NCBI GenBank assembly: GCA_030544235.1
Contig: CM060469.1
Location: forward strand, 20,648,517-20,712,516
Reading direction: 5' to 3'
Origin: Lepturacanthus savala
Lineage: Eukaryota > Chordata > Actinopteri > Scombriformes > Trichiuridae
Length of the DNA: 64,000 nt
Below, in pieces: positions 63,950 through 64,000 of this stretch. Below the pieces are notes generated by a model. It ran no database searches and was not told the DNA's origin. It worked only from the letters and a program-made list of their open reading frames with translations. The position numbers were made by a program, and so were the translations under genes. The number at the start of each line of letters is the position of its first letter. Position 1 is the first letter of the stretch.

Positions 63950-64000
63950 GGCCATATAATATAAGACGACCCTGATTATAAGACGACCCCCTCTTTTTCA
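63950..64000 (+). repeat. Edge of an interspersed repeat with TATAAGACGACC units
   Basis: ATATAAGACGACCCTGATTATAAGACGACCCCC has the word ATAAGACGACC twice, 18 bases apart. It resembles the end of a dispersed vertebrate DNA element and runs out of the window. Confidence 0.45.

Overview
The window looks like nuclear DNA of a teleost fish, probably a percomorph. It is AT-rich, carries many long CA/GT and TA microsatellites, and is crowded with small DNA-transposon derivatives (hAT-, Tc1- and piggyBac-like) and a tRNA-headed SINE-like family typical of fish genomes. It holds one gene that I can identify firmly: the 3' part of arhgap5, which encodes p190-B RhoGAP. No bacterial-type genes, CRISPR arrays, rRNA or functional tRNA genes were seen.

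Layout. Positions 1-14537 are intron upstream of the first visible exon; the large 5' coding exon expected for this family must lie to the left of the window. Four plus-strand coding exons follow at 14538-14615, 19666-19797, 26339-26444 and 28057-28375, with all splice phases agreeing. Together they encode most of the catalytic RhoGAP domain, including the arginine finger, and the proline-rich p190-B tail. A long 3' UTR follows, with candidate poly(A) signals at 31251 and 32860. From about 32.9 kb to 64 kb no coding exon can be supported; this stretch is intergenic DNA dominated by repeats. akap6, the next gene in tetrapods, shows no recognisable coding exon here.

Mobile DNA. The best-defined elements are: a 954-bp hAT element in intron 19798-26338 with a perfect 8-bp target duplication and a minus-strand BED-finger remnant (20817-21770); a 667-bp hAT element with a frameshifted BED finger (50109-50775); a Tc1-like deletion derivative beside it that contains a perfect 18-bp hairpin (about 50805-51271); a decayed piggyBac transposase with two frameshifts (about 37030-37257); and three SINE-like copies, two with 11-12 bp target duplications (39371, 55590, 57852). 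Several short MITE-like families recur throughout.

The most interesting observations are a UG-repeat-containing splice acceptor in front of the 106-bp catalytic exon, the inverted pair of GC-rich motifs at 35.15 and 38.67 kb, the hairpin inside the Tc1 remnant, and a diverged duplication (59.6 and 63.2 kb) that no recognised repeat explains. I did not find a convincing new multi-gene system.
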